Part shown: in pieces, positions 49,468-58,739 of the stretch
How positions within the stretch are numbered: the stretch's first letter is position 1
Layout of the letters: the number at the start of each line of letters is the position of its first letter
Assembly (NCBI RefSeq): GCF_008253865.1
Contig: NZ_CP042331.1
Location: 2,356,001 to 2,420,000 of the forward strand
Length of the DNA: 64,000 bases
Direction of reading: 5' to 3'
Source: Bosea sp. F3-2
GTDB taxonomy: Bacteria; Pseudomonadota; Alphaproteobacteria; Rhizobiales; Beijerinckiaceae
Position numbers and translations under genes: made by a program
The notes under the pieces: model-generated
The model's input: the letters and a program-made list of their open reading frames with translations, nothing else
What the model was told of the DNA's origin: nothing
The model's database searches: none

Positions 49468-50751
49468 TCACACCGCCTCAAAGGCCTGCGCCAGATCCGA
49501 GATCAGATCCTCGATGTTCTCGATGCCGACCGAGATGCGGATCAGCGCATCTGTCAGGCCGATCTCCTCGCGCAGCTCCCTGGCGACGCCGGAATGGGTC
49601 ATCGCGGCCGGGTGCGAGACCAGCGTCTCGGTACCGCCGAGGCTGACGGCGAGCTTCATGATCTGGAGATTGTCAAGCAGCGCGAAGGCTTCCCTCTCGC
49701 CACCCTTGACGTCGAAGGCGAAAGTCGAGCCGGCGGCGCTGCACTGCTGGTCGAAGACCGCCTTGCGCGGATCGCTATCCTTGAGGCTGCCGAGATAATG
49801 CACCTTCGCCACCTTCGGGTGGTTTTCGAGGTATTCCGCCACCAGCTTCGCGTTCTCGTTGGCGCGGCTCATGCGGATGTCGAGCGTCTCCAGTGAGCGC
49901 ATCAGCATCCAGCAGGAGTTCGGGTCTGCTTGCGTGCCGAGCGAACCGCGCCAGGCCTTCACCTGCCGCACCAGCGCCTCGGAACCGCTGATCGAGCCGC
50001 CGACGAGGTCGGAATGGCCGCCGACATATTTGGTCAGCGACAGCAGGGTGAGGTCGGCGCCGAGCTTGAGCGGCTTCTGGTATTTCGGGCCGAGCAGCGT
50101 GTTGTCGACAACGACGGGCGGGCGATGCCCCTGCGACTTCTCCAGCTCGTCGGCGATCGCCTTGCAGGCAGCGAGATCGACGAGGCCATTGGTCGGGTTG
50201 GCCGGCGTCTCGACCAGGATCATGGCGACGCGGCCCTTGGCGGCCGCCGCCTTGGCGACCTCCCGCATCTGCGCGACGTCGAGCCCGTCGGTGAAGCCGA
50301 AGGGCGTGATGCCGAAGGCGCCCATCTGGTTCTTGAGCAGGGTCTCGGTGCCGCCATAGAGCGGGCGGGAGTGGAGGATCGTGTCGCCCGGCCTCAGGAA
50401 GGCGAAGCAGGTCGTGGCGATCGCCGCCATTCCGGAGGCAAAGACGGCGCATTTCTCAGCTTCGTCCCAGATCGCCAGGCGATCCTCAAGGATCTCCATG
50501 TTGGGATGATTGAAGCGTGAATAGACCAGCCCAGGCTTTTCGCCGGGCTTCGGCTGGCGCCGCCCCGAGGTGAAGTCGAAGAAGTCCTTGCCCTGCTGGG
50601 CGTTCTCGAAAACGAAGGTCGAGGTCAGGAAGACCGGTGGCTTGAGCGAGCCTTCCGACATGGCCGGCGAATAGCCGAAGCCCATCATCAGCGTCTCCGG
50701 ATGGAGCCGGCGATTGGCGATCCGGTCCTTGTGATAGCTGTCCTCGCTCAT
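49468..50751 (-). CDS. Cystathionine gamma-synthase family PLP enzyme
   Basis: 427-residue cytosolic PLP enzyme acting on sulfur amino acids. Motifs PPVFLTSTFVFENA, SRFNHPNMEILEDRLAIWD, FASGMAAI, YGGTETLL, ETPANPTNGLVD, VVDNTLLGP, PLP lysine in LLSLTKYVGGHSDLVGG (near 241), and SLGGTETLVSHPAAMTHS. By likeness it is a methionine gamma-lyase or cystathionine synthase/lyase; the specific reaction is not decided by these motifs. The divergent Lrp gene suggests amino-acid-responsive control. Confidence 0.92.
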   Translation of the reverse strand: MSEDSYHKDRIANRRLHPETLMMGFGYSPAMSEGSLKPPVFLTSTFVFENAQQGKDFFDFTSGRRQPKPGEKPGLVYSRFNHPNMEILEDRLAIWDEAEKCAVFASGMAAIATTCFAFLRPGDTILHSRPLYGGTETLLKNQMGAFGITPFGFTDGLDVAQMREVAKAAAAKGRVAMILVETPANPTNGLVDLAACKAIADELEKSQGHRPPVVVDNTLLGPKYQKPLKLGADLTLLSLTKYVGGHSDLVGGSISGSEALVRQVKAWRGSLGTQADPNSCWMLMRSLETLDIRMSRANENAKLVAEYLENHPKVAKVHYLGSLKDSDPRKAVFDQQCSAAGSTFAFDVKGGEREAFALLDNLQIMKLAVSLGGTETLVSHPAAMTHSGVARELREEIGLTDALIRISVGIENIEDLISDLAQAFEAV

Positions 50752-50896
50752 GGGCTGTCTCCCTGTTTCCGGCGGCGCCGCTGAATCCCTGCCGTTCAGA
50801 ATAATCTCATGGCAGCGCCATTGCTTGGTCGATGAAGCTCAACATAAACTCGCAATTGCAGCTTCCTGCTCAAAAACCTGTACAACGGAGCATATC

Positions 50897-51355
50897 ATGC
50901 TCGATACGATCGATCGTCGGATTCTCTCGGTGCTCCGCGAGGATGGGCGGATCACCAATCAGGATCTTTCACAGCGTGTCGGCCTGTCGCCGACACCTTG
51001 CCTGCGCCGCCTCAAGAGGCTCGAAGAAACCGGCGTCATCCAGGGCTACACGGCAGTCGTCGATCCCAAGGCCTATGGCCTGCCCTTCAGCGTCTTTGTC
51101 TCCGTGCGTCTCACCCAGCAGAACCAGGAGCAGATCGCCGAGTTCGAGAAGGCCGTGGAAAGCTGGAGCGAGGTCGCCGAATGCTACCTCATGACCGGCT
51201 CGCAGGACTATCTGCTACGCGTCGTCACCGACGGCATCGAAGGCTATGAGCGCTTTCTCAAACAGAAGGCGACGCGGCTGAAATGCATCCAATCGGTCGA
51301 ATCCAACTTCGCGCTGGCGACGATCAAGAAGCGTTCCGGCCTGCCGCCGATCTAG
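50897..51355 (+). CDS. Lrp/AsnC-family transcription regulator
   Basis: 152 residues: N-terminal helix-turn-helix (LDTIDRRILSVLREDGRITNQDLSQRVGLSPTPCLRRLKRLEE) and a C-terminal RAM ligand domain (LMTGSQDYLLRVVTDGIEGYERFL). ATG at 50897 with GGAG. It is divergent from the PLP enzyme gene (145-base shared promoter region), so it likely controls that gene in response to an amino acid. Confidence 0.93.
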   Translation: MLDTIDRRILSVLREDGRITNQDLSQRVGLSPTPCLRRLKRLEETGVIQGYTAVVDPKAYGLPFSVFVSVRLTQQNQEQIAEFEKAVESWSEVAECYLMTGSQDYLLRVVTDGIEGYERFLKQKATRLKCIQSVESNFALATIKKRSGLPPI

Positions 51356-51356
51356 G

Positions 51357-51373
51357 GTCTGACCTCGTCAGAC
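51357..51373. terminator. Short hairpin between converging genes
   Basis: GTCTGAC-CTC-GTCAGAC lies right after the Lrp stop codon and reaches into the stop region of the converging lipoprotein gene. The stem is only 7 bp and there is no T run. Confidence 0.35.
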
Positions 51374-52372
51374 GCCGCGATCCATGGCGCGCCGAACGAC
51401 CTGGGTGACCTCGCTGTTCGACAGGAACAGATCGTGGCGCAGCATGCTCCAGCCGCGGCCTGAAGTATCCGCGACACGCACGCCCAGCGCATCGAGGCGC
51501 GAGCGGTCGGCCGCGCCGGCGCGCGCGACGCCGCCGGCGATGCGCGCCGAGACCGCCAGGGCCCGGTCACCCGGATCGATGATCACGGTCATGCGCTGCG
51601 CCAGCGGGCCGAGCTTCTTCACCGTCTGCTCGAAGGCGTCGATGTCGACATCGGGCGAGGCCAGCACGACGGAGCCAATCCGGGCATAGACGTCCTGGGA
51701 ATCGCGCAATTCGCGCAGCCCCTCAAGGGTGAGGAAGGTTCCCATCGAGTGTGCGACGATGTGGATGCGCCCGATAGTGGGATTGCCGACAAGCGCCTGC
51801 AGGGTCTGGGCGAATCCGTCGCGTGACCAGAGCGCGCTCTCGCGATCATAGGCATAGTCGAAGAGCTTGCCGCCGGACGGCCAGGTGAACAGCGCGGTGC
51901 GCCCCTGAAACTCGAGCGAATGCGAGAGCTGGCCGGCGCTGCGAGCCGCCGATTCGAAGGTCTCGTTGAAGCCGTGGACATAGAGCAGCACGTCACGGCC
52001 ATTGGCAGCGTCAGAGAAGGCGCGCGGGGCGTCATTGGTGACCTCGCGACCGACGCCGAGCACGGCCCAGTCGCCGCTGACGGCAGAGGAGACACGCCCC
52101 GAGATGCCCCTTCCCGGCGGCGACAGGCGCACCTCGGCGAAGGTGAGCGGCCCGCGATCGGTGCCGAAATAGGGCGCGGCATTGCCGACCGACCTGCGCG
52201 TCGTCATCACCAGCAACCGCGGATCCTTGCCGAGCGCCGAGGCATCCGCGCGCTCCGGCTCGGCGAAAGGCGAAACGCTCGCTTCGCTCTGGGCGCAGGC
52301 GGCGAGCCCGAGCGGCAGCAACGCTGCCAGCGCGAGCGAACGGCATGAAAAGTCGCGCCTCGTGACAGGCAT
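51368..52372 (-). CDS. DUF900 alpha/beta-hydrolase lipoprotein A
   Basis: 334 residues. The N-terminus MPVTRRDFSCRSLALAALLPLGLAACAQ combines a Tat-like RRDF motif with a lipobox (LAAC). The DUF900 hydrolase domain follows: DVLLYVHGFNETFESAA, ALFTWPSGGKLFDYAYDRESA, nucleophile-region AHSMGTFLTLE, ASPDVDIDAF. Substrate unknown. ATG at 52372 begins the signal; codons at 52384 and 52408 are possible alternatives. A paralogue lies directly upstream on the same strand. Confidence 0.88.
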   Translation of the reverse strand: MPVTRRDFSCRSLALAALLPLGLAACAQSEASVSPFAEPERADASALGKDPRLLVMTTRRSVGNAAPYFGTDRGPLTFAEVRLSPPGRGISGRVSSAVSGDWAVLGVGREVTNDAPRAFSDAANGRDVLLYVHGFNETFESAARSAGQLSHSLEFQGRTALFTWPSGGKLFDYAYDRESALWSRDGFAQTLQALVGNPTIGRIHIVAHSMGTFLTLEGLRELRDSQDVYARIGSVVLASPDVDIDAFEQTVKKLGPLAQRMTVIIDPGDRALAVSARIAGGVARAGAADRSRLDALGVRVADTSGRGWSMLRHDLFLSNSEVTQVVRRAMDRGV

Positions 52373-52466
52373 GGTGGCAGGCATCCAAGATCGATCGTGA
52401 GAGGCCAAATGGCCAACCGGCCCTTAAGGGCAGGCTAACGCGGCCAGAATGGGGCAGCCCTGCGGC

Positions 52467-52732
52467 CTAGAGGCTGTTATGACCCCTGGAAGTGATTTGA
52501 CGCCGGCGATTTTGCGCGAATGCCAGGAGTTCGAGGACGCAAACCTTTCGGTTTGCTACGAAGAACGACACAGCAGTCGCGCAAAAGCGCCGCGCCCTGC
52601 GGGTGAGGTGAAAACCGCAGAGCTGCAGCGTCGCACCGCTTGCCGATACGGGCGTATCGGCCGCGCGATGCTCCTCCCATCTCTGCGGTTTTGACCTCAT
52701 CAAATCACTCCCAGGGGTCATAACAGCCTCTA
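52467..52732. mobile_element. MITE-like structured element, copy 2
   Basis: 266-bp element with 33-bp terminal inverted repeats differing at one base (AGGCTGTTATGACCCCTGG...), flanked by CTAG on both sides (52467-52470 and 52729-52732). Interior hairpins GCAAACC/GGTTTGC, CCGATACG/CGTATCGG and AAAACCGCAGAG/CTCTGCGGTTTT match the positions of those in copy 1 but with different paired bases. Linking motifs are shared, such as CAAAAG, CCGCGCCC and GCTCCTCC. No transposase. Confidence 0.88.
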
Positions 52733-52768
52733 GCTGCGCGGATCGCCGGCCGTTGCAGCGATGTGACA

Positions 52769-53917
52769 TCATCGACCGCCGGACAGGATCGTCACCGGCG
52801 CGGTCACGACCAGTCCGACGGTCGACCCCACGGTGCCGACGACGCCGCCGGCGATGTCGCCGAGCCGGTCGCCGAATTGCGGCCCGGCGAAACCGATGCC
52901 TCGATCCTGCCGTAGCCTTTCGCCGATAAGCTGCACGACCTTGGGCGATGAGGCGAACTTGTCGTGGCTCAGGCTGTCGCCAGACGCGACCGCCGAGATG
53001 TCGATGATCCGCACGTCGAGCTTCTGCAGTTCGGCAATGATCTCGGTATCCTTCGCGGAGACGGCACCGAGCCTGGTCTTGTCGCCCGCGAAGCGGCGCG
53101 AGAAGTCGAGCGCCTTGTCGTCGGACGAGACGAAAACGGTGATCGGCCGCCGGATCTGGGCCATCTGCGTCTTGAAGACATCGAGATCGACATCAGGCGC
53201 GGCGAGCATGACGTCGCGCAGCTTGCCGCCAAAAGTCCCATCGCCGCGGATCGCGGCCTGGCGCAGCGTCTCCAGCGTCAGCAGTGTGCCCATGGAGTGC
53301 GCGAGGATATCCATGCGCGAGGAGCCGAGATCGCGCGCAATGCCACGCAGATTGGCCTCGAGGAAATCGCGCGAATAGTAGGCGCTCTCGCGGTCATAGG
53401 GATAGGCGAGGAGTTCGCCGCGCGAGGGCCAGGAAAACAGCACCGGCACGCCCTTGAAGCCGGAATCATAGACGATCTGGGCGAAGCGATAGACCGCATC
53501 AGCGAAGTTCGTGTTGTAGCCGTGGACGAAGACGAGCACGTCGCGCTGATTGGCCGGACGGCGCTGGAGCTCCTTGCGTACGTCCGAGATCACGGGCGCG
53601 AGGTCGAGCCGCTGGACATAGGTCGCAGTGAAATGCTTCGCCGGATCGCCCGGCCCCGAGCTCGGCAGCTCGAGATTGCCGGGCTTGTGGCTGCGAGGCA
53701 CGGTGATGTCGAGCCGGGCAAAGGAGAGCTTGGTCGCACGCTCGCCACTGAAATAGACCGGCTGCGCCGAGGGCTCGCGCGTCGTCGCGACATAGATCTC
53801 GACGGTGCCGGCAATATCGGCGGACGGTGCCTGTGTGAGTTCCAGCGTGCGCGGCGTGGCGCAGGCTGTGAGGGCCAACGGCAGCAACAACGCCAACACG
53901 ACGGCACGAAACCGCAT
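52769..53917 (-). CDS. DUF900 alpha/beta-hydrolase lipoprotein B
   Basis: 382 residues. Sec-type lipoprotein signal (MRFRAVVLALLLPLALTACATP), then the same hydrolase plan as lipoprotein A: DVLVFVHGYNTNFADAV, LFSWPSRGELLAYPYDRESAYYSR, AHSMGTLLTLETLR, AAPDVDLDVFKTQ. The C-terminal Gly/Val-rich tail (LGDIAGGVVGTVGSTVGLVVTAPV) is missing from A. ATG at 53917 with GGAGTGG just upstream. Confidence 0.9.
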   Translation of the reverse strand: MRFRAVVLALLLPLALTACATPRTLELTQAPSADIAGTVEIYVATTREPSAQPVYFSGERATKLSFARLDITVPRSHKPGNLELPSSGPGDPAKHFTATYVQRLDLAPVISDVRKELQRRPANQRDVLVFVHGYNTNFADAVYRFAQIVYDSGFKGVPVLFSWPSRGELLAYPYDRESAYYSRDFLEANLRGIARDLGSSRMDILAHSMGTLLTLETLRQAAIRGDGTFGGKLRDVMLAAPDVDLDVFKTQMAQIRRPITVFVSSDDKALDFSRRFAGDKTRLGAVSAKDTEIIAELQKLDVRIIDISAVASGDSLSHDKFASSPKVVQLIGERLRQDRGIGFAGPQFGDRLGDIAGGVVGTVGSTVGLVVTAPVTILSGGR

Positions 53918-54048
53918 CACCACTCCAGTCATCGCCAAGTCGTCTCATCCAAAGCCAAAATCTTCAAGGTGCATGCATGACACAGTGATGAAGCAAGTGA
54001 TGTGCGGGATACCTTGTCGGCCTCGTCAGCGGCTTGCTAACTGACGGC

Positions 54049-55035
54049 ATGGCCAACCGTATCTCTCCTGCCGACTCGCTCGGCGACGCGCTCCTCGCTG
54101 GCGAACGTGCTGCGCTCGCCCGCGCGATCACGCTGGCGGAATCGCGCCGCGCCGACCATCGCGAACAGGCCCGGGCGCTGATCCAGAGGCTGCTGCCCCA
54201 TACCGGCCGCGCCATCCGCGTCGGCATCACCGGCGTGCCGGGCGTCGGCAAATCGACGACGATCGACGCACTCGGCAGCTACCTCACGGCTAAGGGCCAC
54301 AAGGTCGCCGTGCTCGCGGTCGATCCCTCCTCGACCCGTACCGGCGGCTCGATCCTCGGCGACAAGACACGGATGGCGCGCCTCTCCGTCGACCCGAACG
54401 CCTATATCCGCCCCTCGCCGTCTTCCGGCACGCTCGGCGGCGTCGCGGCCAAGACGCGCGAAACGATGCTGCTCTGCGAGGCCGCTGGTTTCGACGTCAT
54501 CCTGGTCGAAACGGTGGGTGTCGGGCAGTCGGAAACGGCCGTCGCCGATCTCACTGATTTCTTCCTCGTGCTGATGCTGCCCAATGCCGGCGACGAGTTG
54601 CAGGGCATCAAGAAGGGCATCATCGAGCTCGCCGACATGATCGCGGTCAACAAGGCCGACGGCGCCGGTGCGACAGCGGCCCGTGCGGCGGCGGCACAGT
54701 ACAGGGCCGCGCTCCATATCCTCGCGCCTACGTCGACGCTCTGGAGTACGCCCGTGGTGACGATCTCGGGGCTGACCGGCGAAGGGCTCGACGCGCTCTG
54801 GGCAAAGATCGAGGATTACCGCGCCCGCTTCGAGGCCAAGGGCCTGATCGCCGAGAAGCGCCGGCGCCAGGACGTCAAGTGGATGTGGGCGCTGGTGCAG
54901 GATCGGCTGCAGGCCAAGCTCAGGCACGACCCCACGCTGAAGGCTCGCACGCCGGAGCTGGAAGCCGCCGTCTCATCTGGCAAGCTCGCCCCGACGCTCG
55001 CCGCCGAGGAGATCGCGCGAGCGCTCGGGCTCTAG
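54049..55035 (+). CDS. meaB: Methylmalonyl-CoA mutase-associated GTPase MeaB
   Basis: 328-residue G3E-type GTPase that loads and protects the adenosylcobalamin mutase. Walker A GVPGVGKS (62-69), AVDPSSTRTGGSILGDKTRM, ETVGVGQSE, and NKADGAGA (base-specificity NKAD). A helical dimerisation C-terminus. The mutase genes lie 11 kb upstream in the same orientation. ATG at 54049 chosen over a TTG five codons earlier. Confidence 0.95.
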   Translation: MANRISPADSLGDALLAGERAALARAITLAESRRADHREQARALIQRLLPHTGRAIRVGITGVPGVGKSTTIDALGSYLTAKGHKVAVLAVDPSSTRTGGSILGDKTRMARLSVDPNAYIRPSPSSGTLGGVAAKTRETMLLCEAAGFDVILVETVGVGQSETAVADLTDFFLVLMLPNAGDELQGIKKGIIELADMIAVNKADGAGATAARAAAAQYRAALHILAPTSTLWSTPVVTISGLTGEGLDALWAKIEDYRARFEAKGLIAEKRRRQDVKWMWALVQDRLQAKLRHDPTLKARTPELEAAVSSGKLAPTLAAEEIARALGL

Positions 55036-55058
55036 CTGGATTTTCATGGAAACGGTCC

Positions 55059-55154
55059 CGTCATTCCGGACAAGCCGCGACAGCGGCGCCGATCCGGAAT
55101 CCATCATAGGGCACAGCGCTCGACGATGGATTCCGGGGCAAGCCCGGAATGACG
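55059..55154. repeat. Palindromic intergenic repeat, ATTCCGG class
   Basis: 96-bp inverted repeat, CGTCATTCCGGACAAGCCGC at one end and GCAAGCCCGGAATGACG at the other, with internal GATCCGGAATCCATC / GATGGATTCCGG arms. A close relative is at 63693-63788. Confidence 0.88.
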
Positions 55155-55290
55155 GCGCGTTTCCGGGAAAAGTCAGCGGGCTCTAGCCGGCGCAGGCCGT
55201 ATCTCACGTGTTCGCCGCGGCGACGGTTCCAAATCGGGACAGCGGGACTGGCACGGCGCTTGATCGCGGCGGGACCGAAGAGGAGGTTCC

Positions 55291-56661
55291 ATGGTGCTTT
55301 CGCGGCGCGGTTTCCTGATAGCTGGCCTGATCGGCCCGGCGGGGTTTCACCTGCCGGCCAATGCGCAATCGGCGTCGCCGCCTCGCGGCCCACTCGGTCA
55401 TCTCGGTCTGGACGCCAGCCTGTTCGGGCTGCGGCCAGGCGCGTCGGAGGACCAGTCGCAGCGGTTCCAGGCGGCGCTGAGCGAAGCCGCGAAGCGCAAC
55501 GCACCGCTCTTGGTGCCACCTGGGCGCTATCGTCTCGGCTCCGTCCAGCTGCCGGACGGCACGAGTATCGTTGGTGTGCCGGGTGAGACCCGCCTCGTGA
55601 CCGCGAGCGGCGGCCCGCTGCTTGTCGCCAATAACATCGCCCGCGCAAATCTGACCGGCCTTGCCTTCGACGGGCTCGACATCCCCTCGCCCCAGCGCGG
55701 CGGCCTAGTGACTGGCAACAATATCGGCGCGATCACCATTTCTGATTGCGACTTCGCCAAGGCCGGCTCGGTCGGGCTGGTGCTCAACCGCTGCGGCGGA
55801 CGCATCACCATGAGCCGCTTCCGCGGCATGTGCGATTCGGCCCTGTTCTCGCTCGACTCAGGCGGCCTCGTCATCGAACAGAACGATGTCGAGGAATGCG
55901 GCAACAACGGCATCCAGATCTGGCGGAGCCAGCCCGGCGACGACCGCTCGATCGTGCGCGGCAATCGCGTCAGCCGCATTCGCGCCGACGCCGGCGGCGA
56001 CGGGCCGAACGGCAACGGCATCAGTCTCTACCGGGCCGGCGGCGTGATCATCGAGGGCAATCAGCTGCGCGACTGCGCCATGACCTTCATCCGCAACAAT
56101 TCCGGCTCCGGCGTGCAGATCCTCGGCAACCAGGGCCGCCGCTGCGGCGAAGCGGCGCTCTACGCCGAATTCGCCTTCGAGGGCACGATCATGGCGAATA
56201 ATCTGGTCGAGGACTGCGCGCAGGGCGCCAACATCACCAATCTCGACCATGGCGGGCGCATCGCGGTCTTCGCCAACAACATCATCCGCAATGCCCGACG
56301 CGCCATCGCGCCGAATGGCAAGCAACCGGTCGGCGGCATCGGTGTCCATGTCGAGGCCGAAGCGGCGGTCACCGGCAACGTCATCGAGAATGCGAGCGAG
56401 ATCGGCATCTCGCTCGGCTGGTCCTGGGGGATGCGCAATCTCGTGGCGACCGGCAATGTCGTGCGCAAGACCGGCATCGGCATCGCGGTCTCGCTGGTGC
56501 CGAAGGAGCGCAACGCCCTGATCGCCAACAACCTCATCGACGCGGCGCGCGACGGCGCCATCGTCGGCACGGAATACGGCAAGCCGGTCACCGGCGATCT
56601 GGCCAAGGCGCCTGACGCGAAGGCGTCAGGCATCAGGATCGAGAACAACGCGGTGCATTGA
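55291..56661 (+). CDS. Tat-exported parallel beta-helix protein (TIGR03808-type)
   Basis: 456 residues. Twin-arginine signal LSRRGFLIAGLIGPAGFHLPANA. The mature chain is a right-handed beta-helix of pectin-lyase type: successive turns such as GNNIGAITISDCDF, GGLVIEQNDVEECGNNGIQIW, GGVIIEGNQLRDC, GSGVQILGNQGRRC, EAAVTGNVIENASEIGISLGWSWGM, and the start LGLRPG..DQSQRFQAALSEA. This fits a family described in Hyphomicrobiales as Tat-translocated repetitive proteins. Function unknown; polysaccharide binding or lysis is possible from the fold. Confidence 0.9.
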   Translation: MVLSRRGFLIAGLIGPAGFHLPANAQSASPPRGPLGHLGLDASLFGLRPGASEDQSQRFQAALSEAAKRNAPLLVPPGRYRLGSVQLPDGTSIVGVPGETRLVTASGGPLLVANNIARANLTGLAFDGLDIPSPQRGGLVTGNNIGAITISDCDFAKAGSVGLVLNRCGGRITMSRFRGMCDSALFSLDSGGLVIEQNDVEECGNNGIQIWRSQPGDDRSIVRGNRVSRIRADAGGDGPNGNGISLYRAGGVIIEGNQLRDCAMTFIRNNSGSGVQILGNQGRRCGEAALYAEFAFEGTIMANNLVEDCAQGANITNLDHGGRIAVFANNIIRNARRAIAPNGKQPVGGIGVHVEAEAAVTGNVIENASEIGISLGWSWGMRNLVATGNVVRKTGIGIAVSLVPKERNALIANNLIDAARDGAIVGTEYGKPVTGDLAKAPDAKASGIRIENNAVH

Positions 56662-56667
56662 CCTGCT

Positions 56668-57666
56668 TCAGGCAGCCGGGGCGCGGATCCGCCCGACCTC
56701 GATGCCGTTCCAGTTCTTCAGCACGGTCTCGCGCAACGGCGCGAAGGCGGTCTGCGTCGCCTCGTCCATCGGCAGGAAGCGGGCGATCAACGCACCGAGC
56801 GCGACTTCCGCGGCGCGGCCAGCGCCGTCATCGCATTTCAGCGCGATGCCGTAGCCGAGCTCCGGCAACGCGGCGCAGTAGACGCCCTCAGCCCCGGTCT
56901 TGGTGAAAGCGCGCGCGCCCAGCAGTTCCATCAGCCGCGTGTCGTAACGATCGGTGCCGGCCACCATGAAGGGGTGGGCTGCAGCGGCGGCGAGGATGCG
57001 TGCGGCGGCCTTGGCTCGCTCGGGGCCGAAGCTGCGGCCAGTGCCGAAACGCGCGAAGCCGTGCGCCAGCGCCTTGAGCGGCACGGCGTAGGAGGGAATC
57101 GAGCAGCCGTCTATGCCCATGCGGTCGCTGGAATGCTCGGCGCCGGTCACCTCTTCAAGGGCGCCGCGCACCGCCCGCTGGACGGCATGACCCTGCTTCA
57201 CATAGCCGGCAGGATCCTCGTCCAGGCTGCAGGAGAGGCAGACGAAGCCGGCATGCTTGCCGGAGCAGTTGTTGTTGAGCGCGCTCGGCTCGGCGCCTGA
57301 TTTCGCCAGGGCACGCGCCGCGGCCTCGCCCATCGGCCAATGCGCGCCGCATTCCAGGCAACCGGCGTCGCGGCCCGCCTTCTTCAGCATCGCGAGCGAG
57401 GTCTCGGCATGCAGCGGTTCGCCGGAATGGGACGATACGGCCAGCGCGATCTCTGCCTCCGTCAGGCCGTAACGGTCGGCCGCACCGCTTTCCAGCAGAG
57501 GCAGGGCCTGGATCGCTTTCACCGCCGAACGTGGGAAAACCGGCCGCTCGATGTCTCCCGCCGCGAAGACGACGCCGCCATCGGCATCGATGACGATCGC
57601 AGACCCCCGATGACGCGACTCGACGACGTTGCCGCGCGTGACTTCGGCGAGGACGGGGTTTTCCAT
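56668..57666 (-). CDS. L-asparaginase II (rhizobial-type)
   Basis: 332-residue amidohydrolase converting asparagine to aspartate and ammonia. The PF06089-type motifs are visible: EVTRGNVVESRHRGSAIVID, FPRSAVKAIQALPLLESGAAD with a candidate catalytic Ser-x-x-Lys, SSHSGEPLH, ECGAHWPMG, NNNCSGKHAGF, and MGIDGCSIPSYAVPL. It is unrelated to the E. coli AnsA/AnsB fold. Single gene. Confidence 0.92.
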   Translation of the reverse strand: MENPVLAEVTRGNVVESRHRGSAIVIDADGGVVFAAGDIERPVFPRSAVKAIQALPLLESGAADRYGLTEAEIALAVSSHSGEPLHAETSLAMLKKAGRDAGCLECGAHWPMGEAAARALAKSGAEPSALNNNCSGKHAGFVCLSCSLDEDPAGYVKQGHAVQRAVRGALEEVTGAEHSSDRMGIDGCSIPSYAVPLKALAHGFARFGTGRSFGPERAKAAARILAAAAAHPFMVAGTDRYDTRLMELLGARAFTKTGAEGVYCAALPELGYGIALKCDDGAGRAAEVALGALIARFLPMDEATQTAFAPLRETVLKNWNGIEVGRIRAPAA

Positions 57667-57802
57667 GGCGACCTCCAGATTCCGCTTGCTGCGGATTGCC
57701 GCTTTTGGCGCCGGCCGCGTCCCCTGTCAAAAGCGCTGGCGGAAACCGCAAACGGCTGCCACCGTAGGCCCATCAGCCGTGCCTTCTCCGAGCAGGATAC
57801 CG

Positions 57803-58627
57803 ATGTCGCCGGACTACGAGACCGAATACAACAACCGCGCCCGCGTGCCGGAACACCCCGGCATCATCGCCGGCTGGCAGACGGACGCCGCCGCTTATCG
57901 CGCAACCGCACTGTGCGAGCTCGGCGTCTCCTATGGCGAAGGCGAGCGGCAGCTCTACGACCTGTTCAAGCCGGAAACGATCCTCGGCAATGCGCTCGTC
58001 ATGTTCATCCACGGCGGCTACTGGCAGGCGCTCGACCGCAGCTTCTTCTCACACATGGCCCGCGGGCTGAACCAGCTCGGGCTGCCCGTCGCCGTCGTCG
58101 GCTACGATCTCTGCCCGCAAGTCCATCTCGGCCATATCGTCTGGGAGTTGCAGCAGGCTGCGGCGGCACTCTGGCGGCGCTTCAACCTGCCGGTCATCGC
58201 GACCGGCCACTCCGCCGGCGGGCACCTCAGCGCCTGCACGCTGGCCACCGACTGGAAGAATGTCGCTGCCGACTTGCCCGAGCACCTCGTGCCGGCGGCC
58301 TATGGCATCTCCGGCCTCTACAATCTGAAGCCACTGACCGAGACGAGCATCAACACGGCGCTCGGCCTCAGCATGGAAGCGGCAGAGCTCGAAAGCCCGC
58401 TGTTCTGGTCGGCGCCATCGCGGCTGACGATGGACGCCGTGGTCGGGGGAGAGGAGAGCGCCGAATACCACAAGCAGAGCCGCCGGCTCGTCGATGTCTG
58501 GGGGCTGGAAGGCGTGACGACGCGCTATGAGGAGATCCCCGGCGCCAACCATTTCACGGTCATCACCGGGCTGACGGACCCGGACAATGCGATGACCCGG
58601 CGCATCGCGACGCTCGCGGGCGCTTGA
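57803..58627 (+). CDS. Alpha/beta hydrolase, kynurenine-formamidase-like
   Basis: 274 residues. Esterase fold with the oxyanion motif MFIHGGYWQALDRSFFSHMA (near 67), nucleophile elbow GHSAGGHLSACTLA near 134, and catalytic His in IPGANHFTVITGL. The plan fits the Bna7/kynurenine-formamidase group, but no tryptophan-pathway genes lie nearby. ATG at 57803 with AGGA upstream; a longer frame to 57629 overlaps the divergent asparaginase start. Confidence 0.88.
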   Translation: MSPDYETEYNNRARVPEHPGIIAGWQTDAAAYRATALCELGVSYGEGERQLYDLFKPETILGNALVMFIHGGYWQALDRSFFSHMARGLNQLGLPVAVVGYDLCPQVHLGHIVWELQQAAAALWRRFNLPVIATGHSAGGHLSACTLATDWKNVAADLPEHLVPAAYGISGLYNLKPLTETSINTALGLSMEAAELESPLFWSAPSRLTMDAVVGGEESAEYHKQSRRLVDVWGLEGVTTRYEEIPGANHFTVITGLTDPDNAMTRRIATLAGA

Positions 58628-58739
58628 TCTCACCGCATCGAGGATCGCCTCTGTTTCGGCATCGGCTTCGTCCGAAAACCGCATTTCACTTTTCGGGCCG
58701 ATGCCTTATCCAGACCGCATCAGAGTTTCGGAGCGCGCA

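Noticed and set aside
50752..50896. Lrp binding sites in the divergent promoter region
   Set aside because: AT-rich patches exist but Lrp sites are too degenerate to call by eye.
52449..52694. 81-codon open frame in MITE-like element copy 2
   Set aside because: It runs through the terminal repeat and interior hairpins. The corresponding frame is not kept in copy 1, so coding is unlikely.
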